The notes under the pieces: generated by a model
Seen by the model: only the letters and a program-made list of their open reading frames with translations
Told to the model about the DNA's origin: nothing
The model's database searches: none
Origin: Thermosipho ferrireducens
GTDB taxonomy: Bacteria; Thermotogota; Thermotogae; Thermotogales; Fervidobacteriaceae
Direction: 5' to 3'
DNA: 64,000 nucleotides
Assembly (NCBI RefSeq): GCF_017358165.1
Contig: NZ_CP071446.1
Location: forward strand, 1,426,001-1,490,000
In this document: one piece after another, positions 8,266 through 19,047 of the stretch
Position numbering within the stretch: the stretch's first letter is position 1
Layout of the letters: the number at the start of each line of letters is the position of its first letter
Position numbers and translations under genes: made by a program

Positions 8266-9534
8266 ATGTCGGTTGATGCAATAATAGCTTTATTTGTTTT
8301 TGTTGTAGTTTATTATCTTATTATTTCTGAAAAGATTCATAGATCAATTGCTGTGGTGCTGGGAGCTTTTACATTAACTTTTTTTGGAGTCTTTGAAGAT
8401 CCAGAGTATTTGTTTAAAAATTATGTGGATTTTGATACTATATTTTTATTAATAGGAATGATGTTGCTTGTTTCCACAATTAAAAGTGTTGGTTTTTTTG
8501 AATATATCGCTGCAAAAGTAATTAAACTTTCAAGAGGATCTTTGATAAGTACTTACATGCTTTTGATTATTTCTGTGGCAGTCTTTTCAGCATTTGTTGA
8601 TAATGTAACAACTATTATGATTTTTATTCCAATAACGCTTGCAATTACGGATATTGCAGGAACAAATCCAGTTCCTTTTATTATAGCTGAAGTTTTAAGT
8701 TCTAATATTGGGGGGACAGCTACCCTCATAGGAGACCCTCCTAATATTCTTATTGGTAATGCTGCACGATTTAGTTTTAATGATTTTCTTGTAAACACAG
8801 GTCCAGCTGCTCTTGTAACATTATTTGTCGTTCTTATATTTTTGCTTTTAATTCAGTTTTCGAAACTAAAAAAACATGTAAAGTTTGAAATAAATTTTGT
8901 GAATATTTCCAGGTCAAATCTTTTAAAATCTTATGCGATCCTTTTAATTACGTTATTATTATTTGTTTTCCAGGAATTTCTTGGAATACACAGTTCTGTA
9001 ATTGCCTTTGGAATGGGATTTATTTCAGTGTTGATTCTGGATCCCAAAAACCTTGAAAAACATTTCATGGAAATTGAGTGGGGGACCATATTTTTCTTTA
9101 TAGGACTTTTTATCATAACAGGTGCTCTTGAAGATACGGGAATACTTTCAACAGTTGCAAATATTTTAAGTAATAATCTTGGAGATTCTCCAAGAATGTT
9201 TGGAATAGTTTTAATGATAGCTTCGTTTTTCATAAGTGGATTCTTTGATAATATTCCATTTACTGCAACGATGCTGCCTGTGATAAAAATGCTTCCAGAA
9301 ATTAATGTGAATCTTACAAATTTAACACCTTTCTGGTGGGGATTATCTTTGGGGGTTTGTTTTGGAGGAAATTTGACACCCATAGGAGCATCTGCTAATA
9401 TTGTTGCAATAACCATGGTTTCAAAATATTCAAATTCTAAAATTACATTTAAAGATTATATGAAATTGGCGATAATACCATCACTTATATCGCTGGTAAT
9501 TTCCATAGTATACGTTGAACTTAGGTATTTTTAA
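8266..9534 (+). CDS. ArsB/NhaD (ion transporter superfamily) membrane transporter
   Basis: Integral membrane anion or Na+/H+ transporter, 422 aa with about 11 hydrophobic segments. Family motifs are 'FSAFVDNVTTIMIFIPIT' in the first half, 'NIGGTATLIGDPPNI' after it, and the mirrored 'ISGFFDNIPFTATMLPV' and 'FGGNLTPIGASANIVA' in the second half, showing the inverted-repeat fold. ATG 8266 follows TAGGAGGCGG. No arsenic genes are nearby, so ArsB function cannot be assumed; NhaD-like antiport or dicarboxylate transport are alternatives. The cation exchanger encoded 12 nt downstream favours an ion-homeostasis role. Confidence 0.82.
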   Translation: MSVDAIIALFVFVVVYYLIISEKIHRSIAVVLGAFTLTFFGVFEDPEYLFKNYVDFDTIFLLIGMMLLVSTIKSVGFFEYIAAKVIKLSRGSLISTYMLLIISVAVFSAFVDNVTTIMIFIPITLAITDIAGTNPVPFIIAEVLSSNIGGTATLIGDPPNILIGNAARFSFNDFLVNTGPAALVTLFVVLIFLLLIQFSKLKKHVKFEINFVNISRSNLLKSYAILLITLLLFVFQEFLGIHSSVIAFGMGFISVLILDPKNLEKHFMEIEWGTIFFFIGLFIITGALEDTGILSTVANILSNNLGDSPRMFGIVLMIASFFISGFFDNIPFTATMLPVIKMLPEINVNLTNLTPFWWGLSLGVCFGGNLTPIGASANIVAITMVSKYSNSKITFKDYMKLAIIPSLISLVISIVYVELRYF

Positions 9535-9546
9535 GGGGGAAGGTGA

Positions 9547-10488
9547 ATGGTTTTTTTGTGGTTGGTCCTGGGAATGATTTTATTGATCAAAGGTGCAGAT
9601 TGGCTTGTTGAAGGAGCCGTTTCTATAGCTTTAAATTTAGGAGTTTCCAAGCTAATAGTAGGGCTTTCAGTTGTAGCTTTTGGGACATCAATTCCCGAGC
9701 TTGTTGCTTCTGTAGTTTCTGTATTAAAAGGTCACTCAAGTGTTTCTATTTCTAATGTTGTGGGAAGCAATGTGGCGAATATTGGGCTTTGTCTGGCTGT
9801 AGGTGTACTTTTTTCCTCTGTTAATATAAGAAAGCAAACAATGAGGATAGAGGTGCCTTTTATGATAATCTCAACATTTGTATTCTTTTCGCTCCTTATA
9901 AGAAACGGTGCTTATTTATTACAATGGAATGATGGAATTGTTTTTCTATCGCTTATGATAGTTTATATATATTACATAGTTACGTCTGCTCGGGATGTTA
10001 TAGAAGAAGAGCTCGAAAGTGAAATAAGGGGTAAGTATAAAACATTAACTTCAGTAATGTTAGTTCTTATTGGAATTGCTGGTGTTTCGTTAGGAGGGGA
10101 ATTAACCATTAGAAATGTTGTGGAAATTGCAAAAATGTTTGGACTCAGTGAAACATTTGTTGGTTTAACAATAGTTGCCATTGGAACTTCGCTTCCTGAA
10201 TTAGTTGTAAGCATAACTTCCATTGTAAAGGGAGAAGGCGATATTTTAGTGGGTAATATAGTAGGAAGTAACATATTCAATATTCTTCTTATCCTTGGTA
10301 TTAGCTCTCTTATTGGCAACCTTACTGTCGATGTGCGTGGTTATTATATAGATTTGTTTGTAATGATAGGGATTGCGCTTTTACTATTAATATTTTCTTT
10401 TACCAGGAGAAAACTCACACGTGTAGAAGGAATACTGCTTTTGAGTATTTACATTACGTATATTTTATACGTATTCCAGAGAAAATAA
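9547..10488 (+). CDS. CaCA-family Na+/Ca2+ exchanger (YrbG-like)
   Basis: Membrane cation exchanger, 313 aa with about ten hydrophobic segments. The two alpha repeats that form the ion site are clear: 'AFGTSIPELVASVVSVLKG' with 'SNVVGSNVANIGL' near the N-terminus, and 'AIGTSLPELVVSITSIVKG' with 'GNIVGSNIFNILL' in the second half. It is co-directional and 12 nt after the ArsB/NhaD-like gene, and 17 nt before guaB. Whether it prefers Ca2+ over K+ or another cation cannot be judged. Confidence 0.9.
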   Translation: MVFLWLVLGMILLIKGADWLVEGAVSIALNLGVSKLIVGLSVVAFGTSIPELVASVVSVLKGHSSVSISNVVGSNVANIGLCLAVGVLFSSVNIRKQTMRIEVPFMIISTFVFFSLLIRNGAYLLQWNDGIVFLSLMIVYIYYIVTSARDVIEEELESEIRGKYKTLTSVMLVLIGIAGVSLGGELTIRNVVEIAKMFGLSETFVGLTIVAIGTSLPELVVSITSIVKGEGDILVGNIVGSNIFNILLILGISSLIGNLTVDVRGYYIDLFVMIGIALLLLIFSFTRRKLTRVEGILLLSIYITYILYVFQRK

Positions 10489-10499
10489 GTAGGAGGTAA

Positions 10500-11957
<1,458 letters not shown>

Positions 11958-12174
11958 ATTTAGCGAGGTTAGCTTCCCCACTCATGTCATTTCGAACCCG
12001 AAGGGTGAGGAATCTTATAATTAGCGAGTGTTGGCGAGATTGGCGAGGTTAGCGAGGGTTAGTAGTTCCTTTTTGTCATTCCGAGGAGCGCATGCGACGA
12101 GGAATCTTATAATTAGCGAGATTTGCAAGCTCTATCCTGAGCATGGAGTGCGAAGGATCTTGCGAGAGTTAGTA
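11958..12174. repeat. Composite intergenic repeat, site 3
   Basis: Two full modules ('GTCATTTCG...GAGGAATCTTATAATT' and 'GTCATTCCGAGGAGCGC' to 'GACGAGGAATCTT'), each followed by 9-bp GCGAG-type units, and a third diverged 'CCTGAGCATGGAG' module. It fills the whole gap between guaB and the phosphoesterase gene. Confidence 0.88.
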
Positions 12175-12193
12175 AAAAAAGGAGCTGGGTAAT

Positions 12194-12970
12194 ATGAAAA
12201 GAATAGCTTTCATATCTGATATACATGGGAACATTGAAGCTTTGGAAGCAGTGCTAAATGATATCGAAAAGAAAAACATAGAGGAAATTTATTGTCTTGG
12301 AGATTTAGTAGGATATGGTCCGGAACCAGATGAAGTTATAAAAAAGATAAGAGAAAAAAATATAATCAGTGTTAAAGGAAACTATGACGATGCAGTTGGT
12401 AACGAAAAGTCGGATTGTGGTTGCTCATACTCGCCGGGGCGTGAAACAGAAATAGGTAATGAATCTTTGAACTGGACTATCAAAAATGTTACCAATGAAA
12501 ATAAGGAATTTTTAAATAGTTTGCCAGAAACATATAACTTCGAAATAGAAGGTATAAAAGTTCTATTAGTCCACGGAAGCCCTTTAAATCCACTTTTTGA
12601 GTATTTGCATTCCAGAACTTCTTCAGATAGATTAAAAAAAGTAGTTGAAAGTACTGATGCGGAAATAATTATTTGTGGCCATACCCATCACATGCTGGCA
12701 AAACATCTTTCTGGAAAAAGTTTGTTAAATCCAGGAAGCGTTGGTAGAACAAAGGATGGTTTTTCAGGTGGCGCATCTTATCTTATAGTTGAATTTGACA
12801 GAGGTGTATATTCGTATTCTTTTGAAATTGTAAAATATGATGTGAAAACTACTATTGAAAAAATTATTAAGGCGGGTCTTCCAGAAGAACTCGCAATCAT
12901 ACTGGCTCTTGGTGAAACTTTCAACATGCGAAATTCTGAAAAAAAGAAAAATAATATGTTTTATATATAA
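12194..12970 (+). CDS. Calcineurin-like metallophosphoesterase
   Basis: Predicted dinuclear-metal phosphoesterase, 258 aa, cytosolic. The five conserved blocks are present in order: 'FISDIHGN' (D-x-H), 'CLGDLVGYGPEP' (GD), 'VKGNYDDA' (GN[HY]D), 'LLVHGSP' and 'ICGHTHH' (GHxH), followed by 'LLNPGSVGRTKDG', which is typical of the YfcE/MJ0936-like branch. The start follows AAAGGAGCTGGG. The C-terminal about 45 residues extend beyond the usual core. Phosphodiesterase is more likely than protein phosphatase, but the substrate is not visible. Confidence 0.88.
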   Translation: MKRIAFISDIHGNIEALEAVLNDIEKKNIEEIYCLGDLVGYGPEPDEVIKKIREKNIISVKGNYDDAVGNEKSDCGCSYSPGRETEIGNESLNWTIKNVTNENKEFLNSLPETYNFEIEGIKVLLVHGSPLNPLFEYLHSRTSSDRLKKVVESTDAEIIICGHTHHMLAKHLSGKSLLNPGSVGRTKDGFSGGASYLIVEFDRGVYSYSFEIVKYDVKTTIEKIIKAGLPEELAIILALGETFNMRNSEKKKNNMFYI

Positions 12971-12997
12971 ATAATTTTTTTACCATGGGGGGATTTT

Positions 12998-13516
12998 ATG
13001 GATTTTTTAGATGTTGTAAGGAAAAGAAGGAGTATAAGAAAGTTTAAAAACATTCCTATACCAGAAAAAATTATAGATAAAATAGTTGAAATTGCAATGT
13101 ATGCACCAAGCGGAAGAAATTCAAAACCTGTGGATTTAATAGTGATAACAGAGAGAGACAAAATAAGAAAAGTCAAAGATTTCAGAAAAAGTGCTTACGG
13201 TTTTCTGGAAACGGCTCCACTTGCTATTGTAGTTGTTGCAAACAAGAACAGTACCACCTGGATAAACGATGCATCTATTGTTGCAATTTACATTCAACTT
13301 GCTGCGGTAAATTTTGGGCTTGGATCATGCTGGGGACACGCGCATGAGAGATTTTATAATGATGAAAGTGTTGAAAACAATATAAAAGAATTGTTGAATA
13401 TTCCAGAAGAATACCGCGTGTTGTGTGTCATAGGAATAGGTTATCCAGCTGAAGAAAAACCCGAACATTCTTCTGAAGAAATTGATTTTAGAAAAATTCA
13501 CACAGAGAAATGGTAA
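12998..13516 (+). CDS. Nitroreductase family protein
   Basis: FMN-dependent oxidoreductase of the nitroreductase fold, 172 aa. The FMN phosphate motif 'RKRRSIRKFKN' is at the N-terminus, with 'YAPSGRNSKP' following, a mid-region 'LGSCWGHAHERF', and 'LCVIGIGYPAEEKP' near the C-terminus, the usual family ending. It starts at ATG 12998 after GGGGGG, 28 nt after the phosphoesterase gene. Single-domain members reduce quinones, flavins or nitro compounds; the physiological acceptor is unknown. Confidence 0.9.
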   Translation: MDFLDVVRKRRSIRKFKNIPIPEKIIDKIVEIAMYAPSGRNSKPVDLIVITERDKIRKVKDFRKSAYGFLETAPLAIVVVANKNSTTWINDASIVAIYIQLAAVNFGLGSCWGHAHERFYNDESVENNIKELLNIPEEYRVLCVIGIGYPAEEKPEHSSEEIDFRKIHTEKW

Positions 13517-13741
13517 AAAATAAAAGCAACTAAACACGAAATTTTTTGCAAATTCAGTCTATTCCTTATTTTTTAATTTAATTTATAACATGGTTTTAAA
13601 TTTTATTAACAAAATATGTGATATATATACATTAAAAAGTTATAAAATTTATCTATAAAACATTTGATTTGAGTTGTATAATTTTAAATTAAGGGACATG
13701 AAATGTCCGGTTTGTATGTAGAAAGGTTAGGAGGTAGGATT

Positions 13742-15439
13742 ATGTTATTTAAGAAACTTTCCACATTGATTCTTTTCATAGCAGTTGTTGCTGTTGTTAT
13801 TGCAGTAAGTGTGTCATTGATTTCAACATATGTTATGGTAAAAAAAGATGCTACGGATTTAAAACTCGACGCTGTGAAAAACATTGTTGATGCTGCATAT
13901 GGTGTTATTGAGAAAATTTATAGTCTTGAGAAAAGCGGTCAAATTTCTCGGGATGAGGCTATAAAAAGAATAAAGACCGCAGTCAGTAGCATGAAATTTG
14001 AAGGTTCCAATTATGTGTTTGTCTTTAACGATAGATACATAGGAATTGTTCATCCTACTCTTGAGGGGAAAGACGGCTCAAAGATTAAAGATCCAGATGG
14101 TAAGCTTGTTCTTGTGGATCTTGTTGAAGGCGCGCGAAAAAACGGAGAGTTTGTGTATGATTATATCTGGGTAAAGCCGCCAAAAAATGTAGAAACTCCT
14201 AAAATTTCATATGCAAGGTGGTTTGAACCGTACAAGTGGATGATTGGTGCAGGTGTTTATATAGATGATGTTAGTGTCATAATTAGAAGTATTATTATGC
14301 CAATTATTTATATAGCAATAGCTGTAATTGCGGGAATTATTGTTATAATTTTGTTTATTGGTAAAAGTATTGGAAAAAGCGCAAATAAAGTTGCGACAAT
14401 CACTGATGCAGTAGCATCAGGAGACCTTTCGAAAGAAATTGATATTTCAAGGAAAGATGAGCTTGGCATTATAGCTGATTCTGTAAATAAGATGGTTGAA
14501 AATTTAAAGGCAACTATGACCCAGATAAATGAGGCATCAATTCAGGTAGAAGAATCTTCGCAAAATCTTGCAGCAGTTGCTGAAGAACAGGAGGCATCAG
14601 TTGAGGAAGTAAATTCAACATTTGAAAAAATAGTTACAAACTCTCAAAACATTTCTGCTTCTCTTCAGGAAATAAATTCAAGTATCGAGGAAGTTGCAGC
14701 GAGCGCCCAGGCTGTTTCAAAAGCGGCGCAGGAATTATCTGAAAGATCAGGTGAGATAACAGATTCAGTGCGTTCAGGCACGCATTCTGTGGAAGAAGTT
14801 ACAAATATAGTTGAGAGGAGTTATCAGGAAATACTTGAAACAGCTCAAACAGTTCAGGAACTCGCAAAGAGCGCACAAAATATAGGTGAAATTGTTGAGA
14901 CAATCAATCAAATCTCAGAGCAGACCAATCTTTTAGCGCTTAACGCGGCTATAGAAGCTGCAAGAGCCGGTGAAGCTGGAAGGGGATTTGCAGTTGTTGC
15001 AGATGAAATTAGAAAATTAGCGGAAGAAAGTAAGAATGCAACTGCTGAAATTGCCCAGATACTTGGAGAAATTAAAAACGATGCAATTAAAGTAGACGAA
15101 AACACAAGAAAAACGGTGAAAAGTATTAAGGAAGCATCAGAGTTTTCAAGGAAAGTTAATGAACAGCTTAAAAACATTGAAAAAGAAATAATTAATATGG
15201 CGCATATGGTTGATAACGCAGCAGCTTCTGCGCAGGAGCAAAGCGCTGCAGCGGAAGAAATGTCGAGCGCTGTGGATGCAACTACGAGAACCCTTACAGA
15301 GGAAGTAACTGAAATTGAGAAGAGTAAAGAGATGCTCATTCAGCTTGAACAGGGAGTTCAGCAGGTTGCAGCGCTTAGCGAAGAACTTAACCATCTTGTT
15401 GAAACAATGAGAGAACAGGTTAAAAAATTTAAGTTGTAA
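13742..15439 (+). CDS. Methyl-accepting chemotaxis protein with a single-Cache sensor domain
   Basis: Membrane chemoreceptor, 565 aa. Order: TM1 (about residues 8-32); an extracytoplasmic sCache_2-like domain (about 35-185) with '[16 protein letters not shown]', 'YDYIWVKPP' and '[14 protein letters not shown]'; TM2 (about 190-215); HAMP; and a signalling domain whose hairpin tip reads '[20 protein letters not shown]' then '[20 protein letters not shown]'. ATG 13742 follows TAGGAGGTAGG; an in-frame ATG at 13703 sits in a palindrome without an RBS. No C-terminal CheR-tethering pentapeptide is evident. The upstream 220 bp are AT-rich, with TATAAT at 13677 and GGACAT-GAA-ATGTCC at 13694-13708. 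sCache_2 often senses small carboxylates; the ligand here is unknown. Confidence 0.93.
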   Translation: MLFKKLSTLILFIAVVAVVIAVSVSLISTYVMVKKDATDLKLDAVKNIVDAAYGVIEKIYSLEKSGQISRDEAIKRIKTAVSSMKFEGSNYVFVFNDRYIGIVHPTLEGKDGSKIKDPDGKLVLVDLVEGARKNGEFVYDYIWVKPPKNVETPKISYARWFEPYKWMIGAGVYIDDVSVIIRSIIMPIIYIAIAVIAGIIVIILFIGKSIGKSANKVATITDAVASGDLSKEIDISRKDELGIIADSVNKMVENLKATMTQINEASIQVEESSQNLAAVAEEQEASVEEVNSTFEKIVTNSQNISASLQEINSSIEEVAASAQAVSKAAQELSERSGEITDSVRSGTHSVEEVTNIVERSYQEILETAQTVQELAKSAQNIGEIVETINQISEQTNLLALNAAIEAARAGEAGRGFAVVADEIRKLAEESKNATAEIAQILGEIKNDAIKVDENTRKTVKSIKEASEFSRKVNEQLKNIEKEIINMAHMVDNAAASAQEQSAAAEEMSSAVDATTRTLTEEVTEIEKSKEMLIQLEQGVQQVAALSEELNHLVETMREQVKKFKL

Positions 15440-15463
15440 TAGTTTTTATGGAATGAAAAGGGG

Positions 15464-15489
15464 AAGGGAGCTTTAATGCTCCCTTTTTT
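15464..15489 (+). terminator. Terminator after the Cache chemoreceptor
   Basis: AAGGGAGC (15464-15471) and GCTCCCTT (15478-15485) form a perfect 8-bp stem with a TTTAAT loop, followed by TTTT. Confidence 0.88.
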
Positions 15490-15535
15490 AATGGTATAAT
15501 GGGTAAAGAAAAAGGTTTGGGAGGGTTGATGATAA

Positions 15536-16969
15536 ATGTCTATTCCAAAATATCCAATTCCTTCGTGGGTTTATGATTCTGTGGTTTATGAAATATTTCC
15601 AGAAAGGTTTGCTATTGGAAAAGGGAAAACTATAGAAGATAAAAGAAAATTGTATGAATCAAGGGGTGGAAAAATCGAGAATTGGGGTGTTCCACCAAAA
15701 GCGACTAAAAATCACGATCATGTTCGTGTATTTTACGGAGGAGATCTCTGGGGAATTGAAGAAAAGATAGAGTATTTAAAAGATTTAGGTATAAACACTA
15801 TATATTTAACACCAATTTTTCTGGCAGAATCAAATCACAAATATGATACCATTGATTATTTTAAAGTGGATCCCCAGTTTGGTGGTATACTTGCTTTGAA
15901 AAAGCTTATTAAAAGTGCGCATAAGAACGATATTAGAATAATACTGGATGGAGTTTTTAACCACGTTGGAAAAAAACACGTATGGTTTGAAAAAGCTGTA
16001 AAAGGTAATAAGAAGTATATGAATCGCTTTATATTTTATGAAACTCACTATAGAGCATGGTGGGGAGCTCATTCATTACCAGAACTCCATTTAGAAGAGG
16101 TTGAAGTAAAAGATTATATATCACAAATTTTAAAAAAGTATCTTGAGCTTGGTATAGATGGATGGCGATTGGACTGTGGACATGATCTTGGACCTATGAT
16201 AAACAGATATATAAATGCTACAGTGAAACGATTTTCATCAGAGAAATATCTTGTGAGTGAAATATGGACTTATCCATCGGGATGGGATATGGTGGATGGA
16301 ATTATGAACTATCATTTTGGAAATACTGTTATAAATTATTTAACTGGAAAGTTGAAAAATGCAGGGGTTGAACTTGAAAAGGCATATAAAGAAACACCAA
16401 ACATTCATGGATGCTGGAACATGCTCGATAGTCATGACACTGAGCGACTTGCAACAGTAATAAAGGATAAATTTTTGAGAAAAGTAGCGATTCTTTTGCA
16501 GTTTACCTATCCTGGAGTTCCTGTTGTTTACTATGGTACAGAAATAGGAATTGAGGGTGGTAAAGATCCTGAATGTCGTGCTACCATGGAATGGAACGAA
16601 AACAAATGGGACAGAGAATTAAGAGATTTTTATAAAATGTTGATAAAATTAAGAAAAACTGAATCAGCTTTGAGATTTGGAAGTTTTGAGCTTATGTCAA
16701 ATGAACCTTTAGTATTTCTGAGAAAAGCTCCTATGGTACTTGATGATATTATAGTAATTGTGAATATTAACGAAGAAAAGGAGATAGCATTCTCTGTTCC
16801 AGATCATAGATTATTGAGTGGTACACCGTTTGTAGATGTATTTACTCAAGAAGAAAGCTACATAGTTGGAGGAGTATTGAAGGTTAAACTAGCAGCTAAA
16901 TCATTTAAAGTTTTGAAAGTTTCAAATAAAGTGGTTAAGGGTTATGATCAGTATAAAAGAATATCGTGA
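15536..16969 (+). CDS. GH13 alpha-glucan hydrolase (cyclomaltodextrinase/neopullulanase-like), cytosolic
   Basis: Alpha-amylase family enzyme of 477 aa. The (beta/alpha)8 barrel starts at once: '[15 protein letters not shown]', then 'DGVFNHVG' (region I), 'GWRLDCGHD' with nucleophile Asp213 (region II), 'VSEIW' with acid/base Glu242 (III) and 'LDSHDTERL' with Asp301 (IV). A C-terminal beta domain is present, but the N-terminal starch-binding domain of classical neopullulanases is absent. There is no signal peptide, so it should act on imported maltodextrins or internal glucan. TATAAT at 15495 and GGGAGGG precede ATG 15536. Exact substrate preference is not determinable. Confidence 0.9.
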   Translation: MSIPKYPIPSWVYDSVVYEIFPERFAIGKGKTIEDKRKLYESRGGKIENWGVPPKATKNHDHVRVFYGGDLWGIEEKIEYLKDLGINTIYLTPIFLAESNHKYDTIDYFKVDPQFGGILALKKLIKSAHKNDIRIILDGVFNHVGKKHVWFEKAVKGNKKYMNRFIFYETHYRAWWGAHSLPELHLEEVEVKDYISQILKKYLELGIDGWRLDCGHDLGPMINRYINATVKRFSSEKYLVSEIWTYPSGWDMVDGIMNYHFGNTVINYLTGKLKNAGVELEKAYKETPNIHGCWNMLDSHDTERLATVIKDKFLRKVAILLQFTYPGVPVVYYGTEIGIEGGKDPECRATMEWNENKWDRELRDFYKMLIKLRKTESALRFGSFELMSNEPLVFLRKAPMVLDDIIVIVNINEEKEIAFSVPDHRLLSGTPFVDVFTQEESYIVGGVLKVKLAAKSFKVLKVSNKVVKGYDQYKRIS

Positions 16970-16970
16970 T

Positions 16971-17243
16971 TTAGCGAGGGTTAGCGAGGTTGGCGAGAGT
17001 TAGCAAGATTGGTAAAAAACAAGATTCTTCACATTCGTTCGGAATGACAAGTGAAAAAGCTCCTTCGTCGCTGGCGCTCCTCAGGAGGACATCCCCTTCG
17101 CTACGCTCAGGATGACAGGAAAAGAGGTTGTCATTCCGAGGAGCACATACGACGAGGAATCTTATAATTAGCGAGGTTGGCAAGACCTGTTCTGAGGAGT
17201 AAAATGACGAAAAATCTTACAAGTATTGTTGAAAGTTGGTAAT
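16971..17243. repeat. Composite intergenic repeat, site 4
   Basis: Begins with GCGAGGGTTA/GCGAGGTTG/GCGAGAGTTA units, then modules in both orientations ('AAGATTCTTCACATTCG', 'GGATGACA', then 'GTCATTCCGAGGAGCAC'), another GCGAGGTTG unit and a degraded 'CCTGTTCTGAGGAG' copy. It spans the whole gap between the GH13 gene and the methyltransferase gene. Confidence 0.88.
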
Positions 17244-17277
17244 AAGAAAAGGTTTAATTTAACCTGAGGTGATTTGT

Positions 17278-17979
17278 TTGAAATCTTATGAGTATTATAA
17301 CAAAATAGCAGATTTGTATGATTCTATGTATGATAACAAAGAGTGGGATATAGTGAGAAAAGCTGTTAAAAGTTATATAGAGAATACAATTTCACCACAT
17401 AATTTAGATGTAGTAGATATAGGTAGTGGAACAGGTTACTGGGCAGAATATTTCTTGAAACTTGGAAATAACGTAACGATTGTAGAACCATCTAAAAATA
17501 TGCTGGAGAAAGCAAAAGAAAAATTGGGAGATAATGTTTATTATATAAATTCTACTGTAGAAGAGCTCAACGTTGAAGAAAAATACGATGTGGCGAACTT
17601 GCAGGGAGATGTTTTGAGTTATGTGGAAAATCTTGAAAAAGCAATGAAAAAACTTTCTGATATTCTAAAGCCTGGGGGTTACTTATTTGCCACAGTAGAT
17701 AGTTTCTATTATATGTCGAAACTTGTGTTTAAATACGGAACATCAAAAGAAAAAGAATCATTTCTAAAAACTCATATTACAACAGTAGGCTCCCAATATG
17801 GTTTGTTTTTATCGAGGTGTTTTACATGTGAAGATATAAAAGCGCTGGAAAAATATGGTTTTGTTTTGCATGAGATACGAGGAGTTGGATATTGTAGTGA
17901 CCTGGCATCAGAAATATCATTGTCGCAAAATACCATTTATAAAGCCGAACATATTTATTTTTCCCTTCGAAAACGATAG
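17278..17979 (+). CDS. Class I SAM-dependent methyltransferase
   Basis: Predicted cytosolic methyltransferase, 233 aa. Motif I is 'VVDIGSGTGYWAEYF', followed by motif II 'NVTIVEPSKNML' and 'DVANLQGDVLSYV' with 'LKPGGYLFATVDS'. TTG 17278 is preferred because GAGGTGAT (17266-17273) sits 5 nt upstream; an in-frame GTG at 17269 lies inside that RBS. The 3' end overlaps the convergent exporter gene by 25 bp. The substrate is unknown; the fold resembles small-molecule (UbiE-like) methyltransferases. Confidence 0.85.
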   Translation: MKSYEYYNKIADLYDSMYDNKEWDIVRKAVKSYIENTISPHNLDVVDIGSGTGYWAEYFLKLGNNVTIVEPSKNMLEKAKEKLGDNVYYINSTVEELNVEEKYDVANLQGDVLSYVENLEKAMKKLSDILKPGGYLFATVDSFYYMSKLVFKYGTSKEKESFLKTHITTVGSQYGLFLSRCFTCEDIKALEKYGFVLHEIRGVGYCSDLASEISLSQNTIYKAEHIYFSLRKR

Positions 17980-18827
17980 GAGAAATAATTGACTCCCCAG
18001 ACTCCGGATATGATTAAACTCATTCCAAAAATATGTGAAAAGCCAATAGTCTCGTTCCTGAAAATTGCCCCCGCTATAACCGAAATAACCGTGGCAAGAT
18101 TTGCAAAAATTGAAGATTGAGCAGGCGATACTTTAGAAAGCATGTAATTGACCAGAAAAAATGCAACAGAGGAAGACAAAATTCCAAGGTATAAAGCAGA
18201 AAGTAATACATTAGAATTGAGTAAAATTTTATAGTTTAACTCGTTATTTATTAAAGCAATAAGGTTGAAAAATATAGCTCCTATTATCATCATAAAAAAG
18301 GTAATTTCTTTTGGTGTAAATTCTTTAGAGAGAATTCTCGATGTAAAATTATATCCTACTGCTGATAATATAGCACCCAGTATCAAAAGATCACCAACCA
18401 GATTTCCCCGAAAACTGTTAAATCCCACAATAGTAAATACTCCGGTAAAGCTTAAAAATACAAACAAATAGTTGATACGAGGGACCTTTTCTTTTAATAT
18501 TAGGGGAGTTAAGAATGTTATAAATATCGGAATACTTGCTATAAGGATTCCAGCTTCCGATGAGGGAACTTTTTTAAGTCCAAATGTTTCAAATAGAAAA
18601 TAGGAAATTGGTTGAAAAAATGTTAAAATTAAAAGCTTAAGGTACCGTTTCTTTTTGAGATTAACGACTTTTATTAAACTCAAAAAAATCATTGCAATAG
18701 CAGCGAAAGTAAATCTCAACGCAATAAAATTCAGAGGAGTAGTGTAATCCAGAGCATTTTTTGTAAATAAAAATGAAAATCCAAAGATAAAAGACATAGA
18801 AATTCCAGCAATAATTACTTTGTACAT
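17955..18827 (-). CDS. EamA/DMT-family transporter
   Basis: Ten-helix drug/metabolite exporter, 290 aa, containing two EamA repeats. The first carries 'LNFIALRFTFAAIAMIFLSL' and 'SSEAGILIASIPIFITFLTP'; the second ends in 'SSIFANLATVISVIAGAIF'. It starts at ATG 18827 after GGAGGAAT. The gene is monocistronic and convergent with the methyltransferase gene, the last 25 bp overlapping. A second EamA protein is encoded at 33.7 kb. The substrate cannot be predicted. Confidence 0.88.
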   Translation of the reverse strand: MYKVIIAGISMSFIFGFSFLFTKNALDYTTPLNFIALRFTFAAIAMIFLSLIKVVNLKKKRYLKLLILTFFQPISYFLFETFGLKKVPSSEAGILIASIPIFITFLTPLILKEKVPRINYLFVFLSFTGVFTIVGFNSFRGNLVGDLLILGAILSAVGYNFTSRILSKEFTPKEITFFMMIIGAIFFNLIALINNELNYKILLNSNVLLSALYLGILSSSVAFFLVNYMLSKVSPAQSSIFANLATVISVIAGAIFRNETIGFSHIFGMSLIISGVWGVNYFSYRFRREK

Positions 18828-18969
18828 ATTATTCCTCCAGGCATATATAATTTATTTAAGTGATTATGTTCGCTATACTAATTATCCGAAAATATCAAGA
18901 ATTTGTCAATAGTAAATTTCAGTTACGATAAAAGACGGCAGGCTTTAACTTGTGAAATCCTTCCTATTC

Positions 18970-19031
18970 GTAACAATTATTACAGACTTAGCTATAAAGG
19001 TATCGTATAATTAACTTAGAATATGCTAAGT
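18970..19031 (+). promoter_or_regulatory. Promoter/operator region of the DUF438-hcp operon
   Basis: TATAAT at 19006-19011 is flanked by two inverted repeats. GTAACAATTATTAC (18970-18983, one mismatched pair) covers the -35 area, and ACTTAG-N6-CTAAGT (19014-19031, perfect) lies at the expected transcription start. Six-base arms with a 6-nt spacer fit a dimeric CRP/FNR-type regulator, and such a gene lies at the other end of the operon. Assignment to that regulator is inference. Confidence 0.4.
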
Positions 19032-19047
19032 ATAAGGAGTTGAGATT